The notes under the pieces are model-generated. The model had not been told where the DNA came from. It made no database searches and saw nothing but the letters and a program-made list of their open reading frames with translations. From positions 1 to 31,686 of the forward strand of contig CAJUMI010000026.1 of NCBI GenBank assembly GCA_910587545.1: a stretch of 31,686 nucleotides of DNA, read 5' to 3'. Below are positions 8,140 through 16,969 of the stretch, one piece after another. The translations under genes and the position numbers were made by a program. The first letter of the stretch is position 1; each line of letters opens with the position of its first letter. The stretch comes from an uncultured Muribaculaceae bacterium. Its GTDB lineage: Bacteria; Bacteroidota; Bacteroidia; Bacteroidales; Muribaculaceae.

Positions 8140-9963
8140 ATGAAAAAATTATCATATATTCTGCTCTTTGCCCTGACGACAGCCCTCTCAAGTTGCGCCG
8201 ACTTCCTCGACAGGCACAGCACCGCCTACGACTCTGACGGCTTTTTTAAATCTGAATACGGCCTTGAGCAAGGCGTTACGGGCATATATCGTTTAGTTCC
8301 GTTTAATCTCAACTGGGATGTTCCTCCCACAATGGTCCAGGACGTTTATACTGCTTTCGCCCTCCAGGAAACCGAGAACACCACAATCGGTGCTGGCGGC
8401 GGTCTGAACCCCGATCAGTCATACGTCAACACCTACTGGGCCGGACACTGGAATATAATCGGACGCGCAAATTCCGTTATCGACGGAGCAAAAACCGATG
8501 TCAACGACATGACCGCCACATACCGTCAACATCTGTGTGAGGCCAAGGTTTTGCGCGCATACGCCTACTACAACCTGATGACAACATTCGGTGACATACC
8601 GTTTTTCACCTCTTCCGTAACCCCCGAGCAATATACAGCCGGAAGAACAGACAAAAAGATCATCGCCGACTACCTTATCAACGAACTCACCGAAATCGCA
8701 GAGTCAGAAGCATTGGAATGGACCGCAAGCCAGCGCGGCCGCGTCGACAGGGCTACAGCATACGCCTTGGCGTCGCGTTTCGCTCTCTTTGCAGGCAGTC
8801 TTGACTTCGGCGGCGAAAGTCAGGCTTATTTTCAAAAAGCGGCTGACGCAGCCAAACAGGTGATGGATCACCGTCAGCTCGCCAGGAATTTCGCAGATCT
8901 ATTCACTCTTGACGGCCAGATGAAAGCCGACGTCCGCAGTGAAATGCTGTGGGAACTGGAATACACTCCCGTCGGCACAAACGAGACGAAACGAACTCAC
9001 CGTACACGCTACGGACACACATCGCGTACAGCCGGCGGTTCTTCCGTACGTTTCCCGTCTCAGCTGCTTGCTGACACATACGAATGCATCGACGGACTCC
9101 GCATCGATGAATCGCCTCTCTATGACCCCAAGAAACCTACACAAAAGCGCGATCCGCGTTTCCGCCATACGCTGCTTGCTCACGGCGATACGATGACCTA
9201 TTCAAACAACGGCGGGGCAAGCATCCTGAAGGTAGTCATCAACGCCTACGACGATGTGACTCGTATATTTCCCAATCCACGTCGACCGGGAACCTGGGGC
9301 AACGCTGAAAACAGCGATGTCACAGGCACTCAGGTCAGCTTCGCGACTTACGGTTCCGGCTGGCTGTGGAACAAATACAACGAGGATCTGGCAGAAAGTT
9401 TCTCCGAAAGTTCGTGTGACATATCTATTATCCGCGTGGCTGAAGTGTATCTCACGTATGCAGAAGCAATGATCGAAATGGGTAAATTCAACGATCCTTC
9501 GGTTCTCACTGCAATCAACGACGTAAGAAAACGTGCCGGCCAACCTTTGCTGGATTCTAAAGCCTGCGTTGAAAATGAAAATCTCAACGGCCTGAGCATA
9601 CAGGAAAAATTCCGTCAGCGTGTACGCCGCGAACGCAAATGCGAGCTCGCGATGGAAGGTGTGATCTTCACCGACATGCGCCGTTGGCAGATCGGCGATA
9701 TATGCAACGAGTTCCCGTCCTATGGCAACCCCATCAAAGACATCCGTTACGAAGGGCTCGAAGCGACCGATATTCCGAACTTCAATTACGGTTTAGATCC
9801 TCACCGCAGCAACATAAACGACATAGCCCACTACGAACATTACAAGGACAAACTCCGTGTCCGAGACCGCAACCGCTTCTGGGCACCACGCTTCCAATGG
9901 TGGCCGATCCCTCGCGTCGAACTCGACCGAGACCCCAATCTCTCTAATCCCGACTACGAATGA
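8140..9963 (+). CDS. SusD-like glycan-binding lipoprotein (RagB/SusD)
   Basis: A 607-residue surface lipoprotein that captures glycan and forms the lid over its SusC partner. The N-terminus has a hydrophobic signal ending ALSSC (lipidated Cys19), followed by ADFLDRHSTAYDSDGFF, the usual start of SusD proteins. TPR-type helices are visible around AHLCEAKVLRAYAYYNLMTTFGDIPFF. The C-terminal region has the diagnostic IRVAEVYLTYAEAMIEMG, the INDVRKRAG segment, RRERKCELAMEG and a tail with WWPIPRVELDRDPNLSNPDY. It lies 9 nt after susC and its TGA overlaps the ATG of the next gene by 4 nt, so the three are very likely translated from one message. Confidence 0.96.
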   Translation: MKKLSYILLFALTTALSSCADFLDRHSTAYDSDGFFKSEYGLEQGVTGIYRLVPFNLNWDVPPTMVQDVYTAFALQETENTTIGAGGGLNPDQSYVNTYWAGHWNIIGRANSVIDGAKTDVNDMTATYRQHLCEAKVLRAYAYYNLMTTFGDIPFFTSSVTPEQYTAGRTDKKIIADYLINELTEIAESEALEWTASQRGRVDRATAYALASRFALFAGSLDFGGESQAYFQKAADAAKQVMDHRQLARNFADLFTLDGQMKADVRSEMLWELEYTPVGTNETKRTHRTRYGHTSRTAGGSSVRFPSQLLADTYECIDGLRIDESPLYDPKKPTQKRDPRFRHTLLAHGDTMTYSNNGGASILKVVINAYDDVTRIFPNPRRPGTWGNAENSDVTGTQVSFATYGSGWLWNKYNEDLAESFSESSCDISIIRVAEVYLTYAEAMIEMGKFNDPSVLTAINDVRKRAGQPLLDSKACVENENLNGLSIQEKFRQRVRRERKCELAMEGVIFTDMRRWQIGDICNEFPSYGNPIKDIRYEGLEATDIPNFNYGLDPHRSNINDIAHYEHYKDKLRVRDRNRFWAPRFQWWPIPRVELDRDPNLSNPDYE

Positions 9964-12005
9964 AACATCTGTATATAAATCCGCTGCTATCAGCAGTTTT
10001 AACATTAGCATCACTCACCGTTGACGCCCGCACGAGCGTCAACGGTGATGCTGCATCTGTCACTCTGTCCAACGATCATGTCTCGGCACGCTTCGCAGCC
10101 GACAAGGCATTCGACATTCTGTCGCTCAAGTCTGCCGATGGCTTCGAATCGGTCAAGCCGGGGCTCAACACCAGACCGTGGACTCTCACCTACCGCGGAC
10201 TTCAGGGACAGACTCCCGAACTCGATCCGTCGTGCGCCGTCTATCAGGGCTACCGCACAGAGAAGACCGACAGCTCGTCGACGATAGTTTTCTCATGGAA
10301 CACCCGCCTGCTGTATGACGGCGGAACCTACCCCGTGGAAATGAGCGTCACACTCGCCGACAATTCACCGCTGCTCGAGTGGAACCTCTCTGCCTCTCTG
10401 CCCGAAGGCTGGAGCATCACAGACTTCAAATTCCCCGCTCTGAGCGTCGTGTCTCCAGACTCGGCAAAGGTGATCACACCCGGCGGCTGGGGCAACGAAT
10501 ACACCCACCGTCAGGGCGGTCACTATGAGGCCAACTATCCCTCGTGGAGCGGCTCAATGCAGATGATGATGGTCGATGACGGCAAAGGAGTATGGTTCTA
10601 TTCTCCGCGCGATTATAACGCCTGCGGCAAACTCATGACCGTCGACGCCAAGGGCGGCGCCACGATATTCAATACAAAAGTAGTCGCATCCGAGGGATGG
10701 AACGACCGCACAAACTCGCGATTCAACGTCCCCTGGACTACCGTCACAGGCCGACACCCCGCCGACTGGAGTGCGACGGCCGTCGATTGGTACCGACCGT
10801 TCGCTCTCACTACCGAGTGGGGCTCCAAGACGCTCGACGAACGCGACATACCCGAATGGATGATGGAAAAAGACCTCTGGCTGCGCGCCAAATATCTCGG
10901 CGACACCACTGTCGTGGCCGTAAACCGCGCCATCGACTATTTCGGCGAGAACATCGCTTTCCACTGGTATTTCTGGCACAACCATCCCTACGACTCGCAT
11001 TATCCCGATTACTTCCCCGCCAACGAAAAATTTGCGCCTATCATCAAACAAGTGCGTGACCGAAACTGTCAGGTAATGCCCTACATCAACGGGCGACTCT
11101 GGGATCCGGCAACCGAAAGCTACGGTCCCCGCAACGGCAAGGACGCATCATGCCGCCGACCCGACGGAAATCTCTACACAGAGATCTATCCCACCTCGAT
11201 AGTCCCCAACACGGTCACCTGTCCCGCGTCGCCGATATGGCACGATGTGATCATGGAGCTGGCCGACCGCATCCAGGACGAACTCGGCACTAACGGCCTC
11301 TATATCGACCAGATAGCCGCTGCCGCCCCTTATCCGTGCTATGCTACCAATCACGGTCACCCCGTCGGGGGGGGCGAATTCTGGTATCACGCCTACCGCG
11401 ACATGATGAATGATCTGCGCCGCGATCACCTTCGCCCTGGCAATGTCGTATTCTCGGAAGAGAACGCCGAATGCTATATCCCGTGCTTCGACATCCTTCT
11501 GACAGTCAATACTCCCCACAGCCCGATCTGCAAGATCGTTCCGCTTTACCCGCTCATCTACTCTGACCGTGTGCTGACAACAGCATTCACATACTCGCCC
11601 TACACCGACGTACGCAACGGCGATTTCCGCTACGAAAACATGCAGTGTCTGCTTTACGGCGCACAGCTCGGCTGGGTTGATCCCCGTCTGCTTTGGGTCG
11701 ATGACAAATCGGCCTACGAAGCCCGGTTTCTCAAAAACCTTGTCGAATTCCGCAAGAAACAGCACGACGTGTTTATCGGCGGACGCTACATCCGCGAGTT
11801 TATCCCTGAGGGAGACAATCCCATCGCCGAGATACCGGTTTTCGGCTCCGACTATATGGTCAAGGGCGCGGAATGGCTCTCGCCATCAGGCCAACGTGTG
11901 CTTTATGTCGTCAACAGCGACTCGAAGCCCCACAAAGTCACTTTGCCGACCGGCAAGACAGTTACACTGAAACCGATCTCGGCTGAGCGCTATAACCTCA
12001 ATTAG
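9960..12005 (+). CDS. DUF6259-type putative secreted glycoside hydrolase
   Basis: A 681-residue exported protein with a signal peptide (about 1-23). The N-terminal 270 residues look like a beta-sandwich of the kind that precedes TIM barrels in several glycosidase families. A barrel-like region follows, with FHWYFWHNHPYDSHYPDY, QVMPYINGRLWD and NGLYIDQIAAAAP (D450). The segment HPVGGGEFWYHAYRDMM and then VVFSEENAE (E500, E501) come next. A small C-terminal strand domain ends the protein. The arrangement matches DUF6259 as I recall it, an uncharacterised family often seen near glycan genes. D450 and E500/E501 are my candidate catalytic acids by position at strand ends, not by proof. The gene overlaps susD by 4 nt. 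Family recall is moderate; enzymatic activity is inference. Confidence 0.7.
   Translation: MKHLYINPLLSAVLTLASLTVDARTSVNGDAASVTLSNDHVSARFAADKAFDILSLKSADGFESVKPGLNTRPWTLTYRGLQGQTPELDPSCAVYQGYRTEKTDSSSTIVFSWNTRLLYDGGTYPVEMSVTLADNSPLLEWNLSASLPEGWSITDFKFPALSVVSPDSAKVITPGGWGNEYTHRQGGHYEANYPSWSGSMQMMMVDDGKGVWFYSPRDYNACGKLMTVDAKGGATIFNTKVVASEGWNDRTNSRFNVPWTTVTGRHPADWSATAVDWYRPFALTTEWGSKTLDERDIPEWMMEKDLWLRAKYLGDTTVVAVNRAIDYFGENIAFHWYFWHNHPYDSHYPDYFPANEKFAPIIKQVRDRNCQVMPYINGRLWDPATESYGPRNGKDASCRRPDGNLYTEIYPTSIVPNTVTCPASPIWHDVIMELADRIQDELGTNGLYIDQIAAAAPYPCYATNHGHPVGGGEFWYHAYRDMMNDLRRDHLRPGNVVFSEENAECYIPCFDILLTVNTPHSPICKIVPLYPLIYSDRVLTTAFTYSPYTDVRNGDFRYENMQCLLYGAQLGWVDPRLLWVDDKSAYEARFLKNLVEFRKKQHDVFIGGRYIREFIPEGDNPIAEIPVFGSDYMVKGAEWLSPSGQRVLYVVNSDSKPHKVTLPTGKTVTLKPISAERYNLN
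11367..11374 (+). repeat. G8 homopolymer inside the DUF6259 gene
   Basis: Eight consecutive G residues encode the HPVGGGEF glycines. The frame is intact here. Runs of this length can slip during replication, so this is a possible frameshift or assembly-error site; there is no sign that it is a regulated switch. Confidence 0.6.
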
Positions 12006-12055
12006 TTACACCATCTATATCAAACTCTTTTTATTCTCCTAAAACACTTTAAATT

Positions 12056-13459
12056 ATGAAAAGACAATTACTCTTCGCATCTCTCGCTGTTTTGACGACA
12101 GCCGTGAATGTCGTACAGGCTCAAGACCCGGGCGACAGAGACAAAGTAATCTATTCCACAAACCTCTCGCTCGAATGGTACGGCGCTCCGACCGGAGAGT
12201 GCCTTAATGCCGGAGGCGGCGCATCGCGCAGCGGCATTGGCGTCAACGGTAAATTTTACCTTACTGTCAACAATAAAGGCGTTGCCGTCTACAACAAGGA
12301 CGGCCAAATCAAATTCATCGACAACAAAGACACATGGGTTTCGATCAACTGCGACGACGCAGGCCATGTCTATTTCCGTAACGACAAAGGCGGATGGGCC
12401 GGACCGGAAGGCGCGGGATGGTATCTGTCCGACAACGCACAGTTTTGCGTTATCGACTCCAAATCCGATGAAATAATCAAGCACGATATCCCGATGGCCG
12501 GAGGCGTGAAATGCCGTTTTGACGCTCTCCCGCACGTGATGGGCGATATGGTCAACGAATTCGTGGAAATACCTGTGACCGCCAATGCTACCGGCAATAT
12601 CGGCTATGAATTCATGTATGACCATCTCGAACAAGCTGAGTTTGTAGGGAAGTTCGATATCGCTAAGGCTCTCAAGGATGGTGGCTTCCCCGCCCCGGCA
12701 AATATAGTGCAGACGCTCGGAACAGCCCAGCTATATGCTCCTGATGGTGAGGGCATAGCTCAAAAAATGGCTGTACTCAGCAACAATTACCTTGATGTGA
12801 CTTCTTCACACATGGGATGGGGCAACAATGTCGCAGAATATGTCTGGGATGTTAATGCCGATGGCTATAAATTTTCAGGTAAATGGCTCAATACGCCCAA
12901 TCATAGCGCAGTCAGCGGCTTTTGCATGTTCAGCTACAACGGGAAGAACTATATTGTCTATCCCACAGGCATGGTCGCAGACAATCAGCCGGCAGGCGAC
13001 GGGTTCTTCGTTATGGAAGAGGAACTTCTCGACACCCCGAAAAACATGAAAGCGGGTGACCCCAACAGCGACTGGAATGACCAGATCCATAAACCTGTAG
13101 CTTATAAATACTCTACTGACGGCATCGTGACCGGCAACAATTGGCGCGGTATCAACGTCGAGCCGATGGATGGAGAAGACGGCAAATTCCGCATTTACTT
13201 CTACAATCCCGGCAAATCGATGCAGGTATGGCAGCTCGATCTCACTGAATCTGCCGGCATCAATGACATCGTAGCCGACGAGACTGAAGCCAAGATCTTT
13301 GGAGGCGAAGGCCGTATCATCGTGCACTGCGAAGGTTCGGCTCAGGTATTCTCCGTCGCAGGCCAGCTCATCGCCGAGGGCAATGGCTCCATCGAGGTGC
13401 CCGCCGGCATTTACATTGTCAAGGCCGACAATAAAGCTGCCAAGATCGTCGTTAGATAA
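12056..13459 (+). CDS. Secreted protein of unknown family with C-terminal sorting-like module
   Basis: A 467-residue exported protein that I do not recognise. A signal peptide (about 1-23, VVQA/QD) is followed by a strand-rich body with repeated Gly/Asn/Asp turns, for example GVAVYNKDGQIKFIDNKDTW and GHVYFRNDKGGW. This is compatible with a beta-propeller or beta-sandwich surface protein. From about residue 400 the segment GINDIVADETEAKIF leads into a module that ends AGIYIVKADNKAAKIVVR. That pattern resembles type A C-terminal sorting domains of the type IX secretion system. It starts 50 nt after the DUF6259 gene and is followed by a strong hairpin. By position it may be a surface glycan-binding protein, the role usually filled by the gene after SusD, but there is no direct sign of this. 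Confidence 0.75.
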   Translation: MKRQLLFASLAVLTTAVNVVQAQDPGDRDKVIYSTNLSLEWYGAPTGECLNAGGGASRSGIGVNGKFYLTVNNKGVAVYNKDGQIKFIDNKDTWVSINCDDAGHVYFRNDKGGWAGPEGAGWYLSDNAQFCVIDSKSDEIIKHDIPMAGGVKCRFDALPHVMGDMVNEFVEIPVTANATGNIGYEFMYDHLEQAEFVGKFDIAKALKDGGFPAPANIVQTLGTAQLYAPDGEGIAQKMAVLSNNYLDVTSSHMGWGNNVAEYVWDVNADGYKFSGKWLNTPNHSAVSGFCMFSYNGKNYIVYPTGMVADNQPAGDGFFVMEEELLDTPKNMKAGDPNSDWNDQIHKPVAYKYSTDGIVTGNNWRGINVEPMDGEDGKFRIYFYNPGKSMQVWQLDLTESAGINDIVADETEAKIFGGEGRIIVHCEGSAQVFSVAGQLIAEGNGSIEVPAGIYIVKADNKAAKIVVR

Positions 13460-13475
13460 ACAAGCATCATAACCA

Positions 13476-13519
13476 AATCAAGAAGAGCGGGCAATTCAAA
13501 TTGCCCTCTCTTCTTGATT
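13476..13519 (+). terminator. Strong hairpin inside the PUL, possible partial terminator
   Basis: AATCAAGAAGAG (13476-13487) pairs perfectly with CTCTTCTTGATT (13508-13519), and an inner GGCAATT/AATTGCC pairing extends the stem. An A/T-rich sequence follows but not a continuous T run. It lies 17 nt after the stop of the 467-residue gene and 64 nt before the GH3-esterase gene, so it could end or attenuate transcription between the SusCD half and the enzyme half, or stabilise the upstream message. Confidence 0.6.
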
Positions 13520-13582
13520 ATTATATGTAGGGCTCCACGGCTCGTGGCGTCCGTCTTTGACAACCATCATAATCCGAGCTGA

Positions 13583-16500
13583 ATGAAAAAACTGTTCTTA
13601 CTCATATCGTCAATATCGCTCGCTGCCTTTGCTTACGGTGTTAAACCGATTACACCCGGCAAAGTCAATGACGTGATCAAAAAATTATCACTCGAACAGA
13701 AAGCTCGCCTGCTTGTCGGTGTAGGCGGATGCAACTCTGACATCAGCCATTACACTCCCGGCGCGGCCGGTTGGACCTATGAGATCGCCGAATTCGGCAT
13801 ACCGTCGATCAATCTTGCCGACGGACCTGTCGGCATACGCATCAATCCCGAGCCATGGCAGGAAAGCGTCGTGGCCTACGATGACAACGGCCTGCCTGTC
13901 CCTTCCGAATTCAATGCCGCTGACACAAGCGGACAAAGCCGGCCTTCTTATTGCACGGCATTCCCCTCGACAACCGCTCTCGCCGCGACATGGAACCGCG
14001 ACATGGCGCGCCTGCAGGGCGAAATCATGGGCGACGAAGCGCGCGCTTACGGCGTGGATGTCATCCTTTCACCTGGTGTCAACATCATGCGTAACCCTCT
14101 ATGCGGACGAAACTTCGAGTATTATTCCGAAGACCCATTGCTAACCGGAGCCCTTGCGTCGGAAATTATCAAAGGCATACAGTCAAAAGGCATAGGCACA
14201 AGTCTCAAACACTTGATCGCCAACAATCAGCAGACAGGCAAAAAGGTCAACGACGCCCGCATGACCCGACGTGCACTGCGCGAGATATACGCCCGACCGT
14301 TTGAGATCGTCGTGCGCGATGCCAAGCCCCGGACAGTCATGGGGTCTTATAATTATATCGCAGGCCAACCGACACAGACCAATCGCGAACTGATGACGAC
14401 ACTGCTGCGCGACGAGTGGGGCTTCGACGGCCTCGCGCTTACAGACTGGACCGTGTGGCGGCCGGCCGACGGCCTGATCAACGCTCGCTGTCCGCTGATA
14501 ATGCCCGGCAATGAAGACCGTGTGCAAGAGATCATCAAAGCGGTCAACGACGGAAAAATATCTGAAAAACAGCTTGACAACTGTGTGCGCGACGTCCTCA
14601 ACCTCGTTGCCGGATCTATTTCCGCCAAAGGATGGACAAAGTCAGATCCCGATCTCGACTCCCATGCGGCGGCTTCGCGGCAGCTCGCCGGTGAGAGCAT
14701 GGTGCTGCTCAAAAACAATGACGACGTGCTGCCTCTGCCCGAAGGTACGAAAATCGCCCTGTTCGGATCGACGGCCTATAAGTCGATCGCCGGCGGAACC
14801 GGATCATCAAACGTCAACAAGGCGCGGATCGTCGACATAGACCGCGGTCTCGCCGAGGCCGGCTACAAGATCAATCAGCCGCTCGCTGAAATCTACCGCC
14901 ATTATATCGCCGCTCAGGAAGCCGTGCTCGACAACGACACATGGGGGCCCGACTGGATAAAGGTATCCTATCACCGCACGGTAATCCCCGAAATGGACAT
15001 TGCCGGCGCATCGGCCCTGCTCAGACGCCAGGCCGATGAAAACGAGGCGGCCGTAGTAGTCATCGGACGCAAGTCGGGAGAGACATCCGACCGCTCGCTC
15101 GCCGGAGACTACAATCTGTCGGCGGACGAGTCATCGATGATTCGCAAGGTCTGCGAGGCCTTCCACGCCGCCGGCAAACCAGTTGTAGTGGTTCTCAACG
15201 TATGCGGAGCCATGGAGATCGCCTCATGGAGCAACATGCCCGACGCCATACTGATGGCATGGTTCCCCGGACAGGAATGCGGCTACGCAGTGGCCGATGT
15301 GATTTCGGGCCGCGTAAATCCCTCGGGCCGCCTGCCGATGACTCTGCCTGTCGCCTACGACCACAATCCATCAGCCCGCAACTATCCATTCCTCGGACAA
15401 CAAGGCGGCCGCAACTTCGACTACACGGAGTATCAGGAAGACATCTGGGTGGGCTACCGCTATTTCGATGCTTGCGGCCTGGCTGTCGCCTACCCCTTCG
15501 GCTACGGTCTTAGCTACACAGATTTCCTATACTCTGATCCGTCGGCAAACAGACGCGGCAACTCAACCGAACTGTCTGTCACCGTGACCAATACCGGAGA
15601 CCGCCCCGGCAAAGAAGTCGTGGCTCTCTACATATCGGCTCCCGAAAGCAAGACTTTACCGAAGCCGGTCTCCGAGCTACGCGGATTCGAAAAGACCCCT
15701 CTGCTTCAGCCAGGCGAAAGCCGGCGCGTAACAATCAGCGTAAGCGACGCCGATCTCGCATCATTCGACGAAACAGCCTCAGCGTGGATCACCGACCCCG
15801 GCACATACACCGCGCACCTCGGAGGATATCCCGGGAACTACCGTTCTGAAACCGCATTCAAAATCAATAAGAAACTGATCCGCAAGGTCAACGATATCCT
15901 TGCTCCGGTGCAGCCGGTCAACACCATTAACCCCTATCTCGAACACAAACAGAAACTCACCTGGCATGACGCCTCGCAGTTTGAGATCCTCGGACGCGTC
16001 TACCCCGACTCGCTGCCGGTCTACGCTCGCATTCCGGCATTCCGGAAAGACGTGACCCGCTATGAAGTGTATGAGCTCGGACAGCATTCCGCAGGTATCT
16101 CCATTCGCTTCCGCAGCGACTCTCCCGACATCATCCTGAAGTGGAACACCGTGTTCAACAATCACATGACCCACATGGCCGACCTCGGCACACGAGGTCT
16201 CGATCTCTATGTGTTAACCGATGACGGACGTTGGCGCTATCTCGGCCCCGGCCGCCCGATGGGCAATCCGACCTACTGGACCGCAGCCGCCAACATGGAG
16301 CCGAAAATGCGTGAATACATGATCCACCTTTCACTCTATGACCAGGTCGACCGTCTCGAAATAGGCATCGACGATGGCTATGTCATAGAAAAGCCAGTTA
16401 TAAAATCACCGCGCCGAGGCAAGCCTGTCGTCATCTATGGCACATCGCTCGCCCACGGCGCCACAGCCTCGCGTCCCGGCATGGCTGCGTCAAATATTCT

Positions 16501-16969
16501 CCAGCGCGAACTCGACTGTGAGTTCATCAACCTCGGCTTCAGCGCCAACGGCAAGCTCGACTATGAAATCGCCGAGATGATGGCCGAGGTCGATGCCGCC
16601 GCCTACATTATGGACAATATCCCCAACTCGTCGGTTGATCAGATCAACAACAAGACCGAGCGCTTCGTCAAGATCCTGCGCGACCGTCATCCCGACACTC
16701 CGATCATCTTCATCGAAGACCCGAAGTTCCCCGCCATACCGCTCAACAGACAGATCACCGAAGAAGTCCGGCGTAAGAACGAGGCAATCCGCAATGTCTA
16801 CCGACGTATGGTCGAAAACGGACTCGACAACACATACTATGTAGAGCAGATCGACCTACAGCCTGAAGACGGCGACGCCACCTCTGACGAATACCACTAT
16901 ACCGATATCGGTTTCCGCAAATACTGCGACACTCTTTTGCCAATCCTAAAAAAAATAATAAATAAATGA
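13583..16969 (+). CDS. GH3 glycoside hydrolase fused to GxDLY/SGNH esterase
   Basis: A 1128-residue exported two-enzyme protein. After the signal peptide (about 1-19) comes a complete GH3 module. It has the barrel domain with IPSINLADGPVGIR and IGTSLKHLIANNQQ, then GFDGLALTDW with nucleophile D288. The second domain follows (SGETSDRSLAG, with a candidate acid/base Glu) and a fibronectin-III-like end (VTNTGDRPGKEVVALYIS). From about residue 760 a second enzyme begins. It has a GxDLY-type sandwich (GLDLY, 872-876) and an SGNH hydrolase domain with GTSLAHG (nucleophile S955), NLGFSANG, a MDNIPN block and DEYH (D1102, H1105). GH3 enzymes remove terminal beta-linked sugars; SGNH domains of this type usually remove acyl groups. 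The stop overlaps the next start by 4 nt. Exact sugar and acyl specificity are unknown. Confidence 0.9.
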   Translation: MKKLFLLISSISLAAFAYGVKPITPGKVNDVIKKLSLEQKARLLVGVGGCNSDISHYTPGAAGWTYEIAEFGIPSINLADGPVGIRINPEPWQESVVAYDDNGLPVPSEFNAADTSGQSRPSYCTAFPSTTALAATWNRDMARLQGEIMGDEARAYGVDVILSPGVNIMRNPLCGRNFEYYSEDPLLTGALASEIIKGIQSKGIGTSLKHLIANNQQTGKKVNDARMTRRALREIYARPFEIVVRDAKPRTVMGSYNYIAGQPTQTNRELMTTLLRDEWGFDGLALTDWTVWRPADGLINARCPLIMPGNEDRVQEIIKAVNDGKISEKQLDNCVRDVLNLVAGSISAKGWTKSDPDLDSHAAASRQLAGESMVLLKNNDDVLPLPEGTKIALFGSTAYKSIAGGTGSSNVNKARIVDIDRGLAEAGYKINQPLAEIYRHYIAAQEAVLDNDTWGPDWIKVSYHRTVIPEMDIAGASALLRRQADENEAAVVVIGRKSGETSDRSLAGDYNLSADESSMIRKVCEAFHAAGKPVVVVLNVCGAMEIASWSNMPDAILMAWFPGQECGYAVADVISGRVNPSGRLPMTLPVAYDHNPSARNYPFLGQQGGRNFDYTEYQEDIWVGYRYFDACGLAVAYPFGYGLSYTDFLYSDPSANRRGNSTELSVTVTNTGDRPGKEVVALYISAPESKTLPKPVSELRGFEKTPLLQPGESRRVTISVSDADLASFDETASAWITDPGTYTAHLGGYPGNYRSETAFKINKKLIRKVNDILAPVQPVNTINPYLEHKQKLTWHDASQFEILGRVYPDSLPVYARIPAFRKDVTRYEVYELGQHSAGISIRFRSDSPDIILKWNTVFNNHMTHMADLGTRGLDLYVLTDDGRWRYLGPGRPMGNPTYWTAAANMEPKMREYMIHLSLYDQVDRLEIGIDDGYVIEKPVIKSPRRGKPVVIYGTSLAHGATASRPGMAASNILQRELDCEFINLGFSANGKLDYEIAEMMAEVDAAAYIMDNIPNSSVDQINNKTERFVKILRDRHPDTPIIFIEDPKFPAIPLNRQITEEVRRKNEAIRNVYRRMVENGLDNTYYVEQIDLQPEDGDATSDEYHYTDIGFRKYCDTLLPILKKIINK

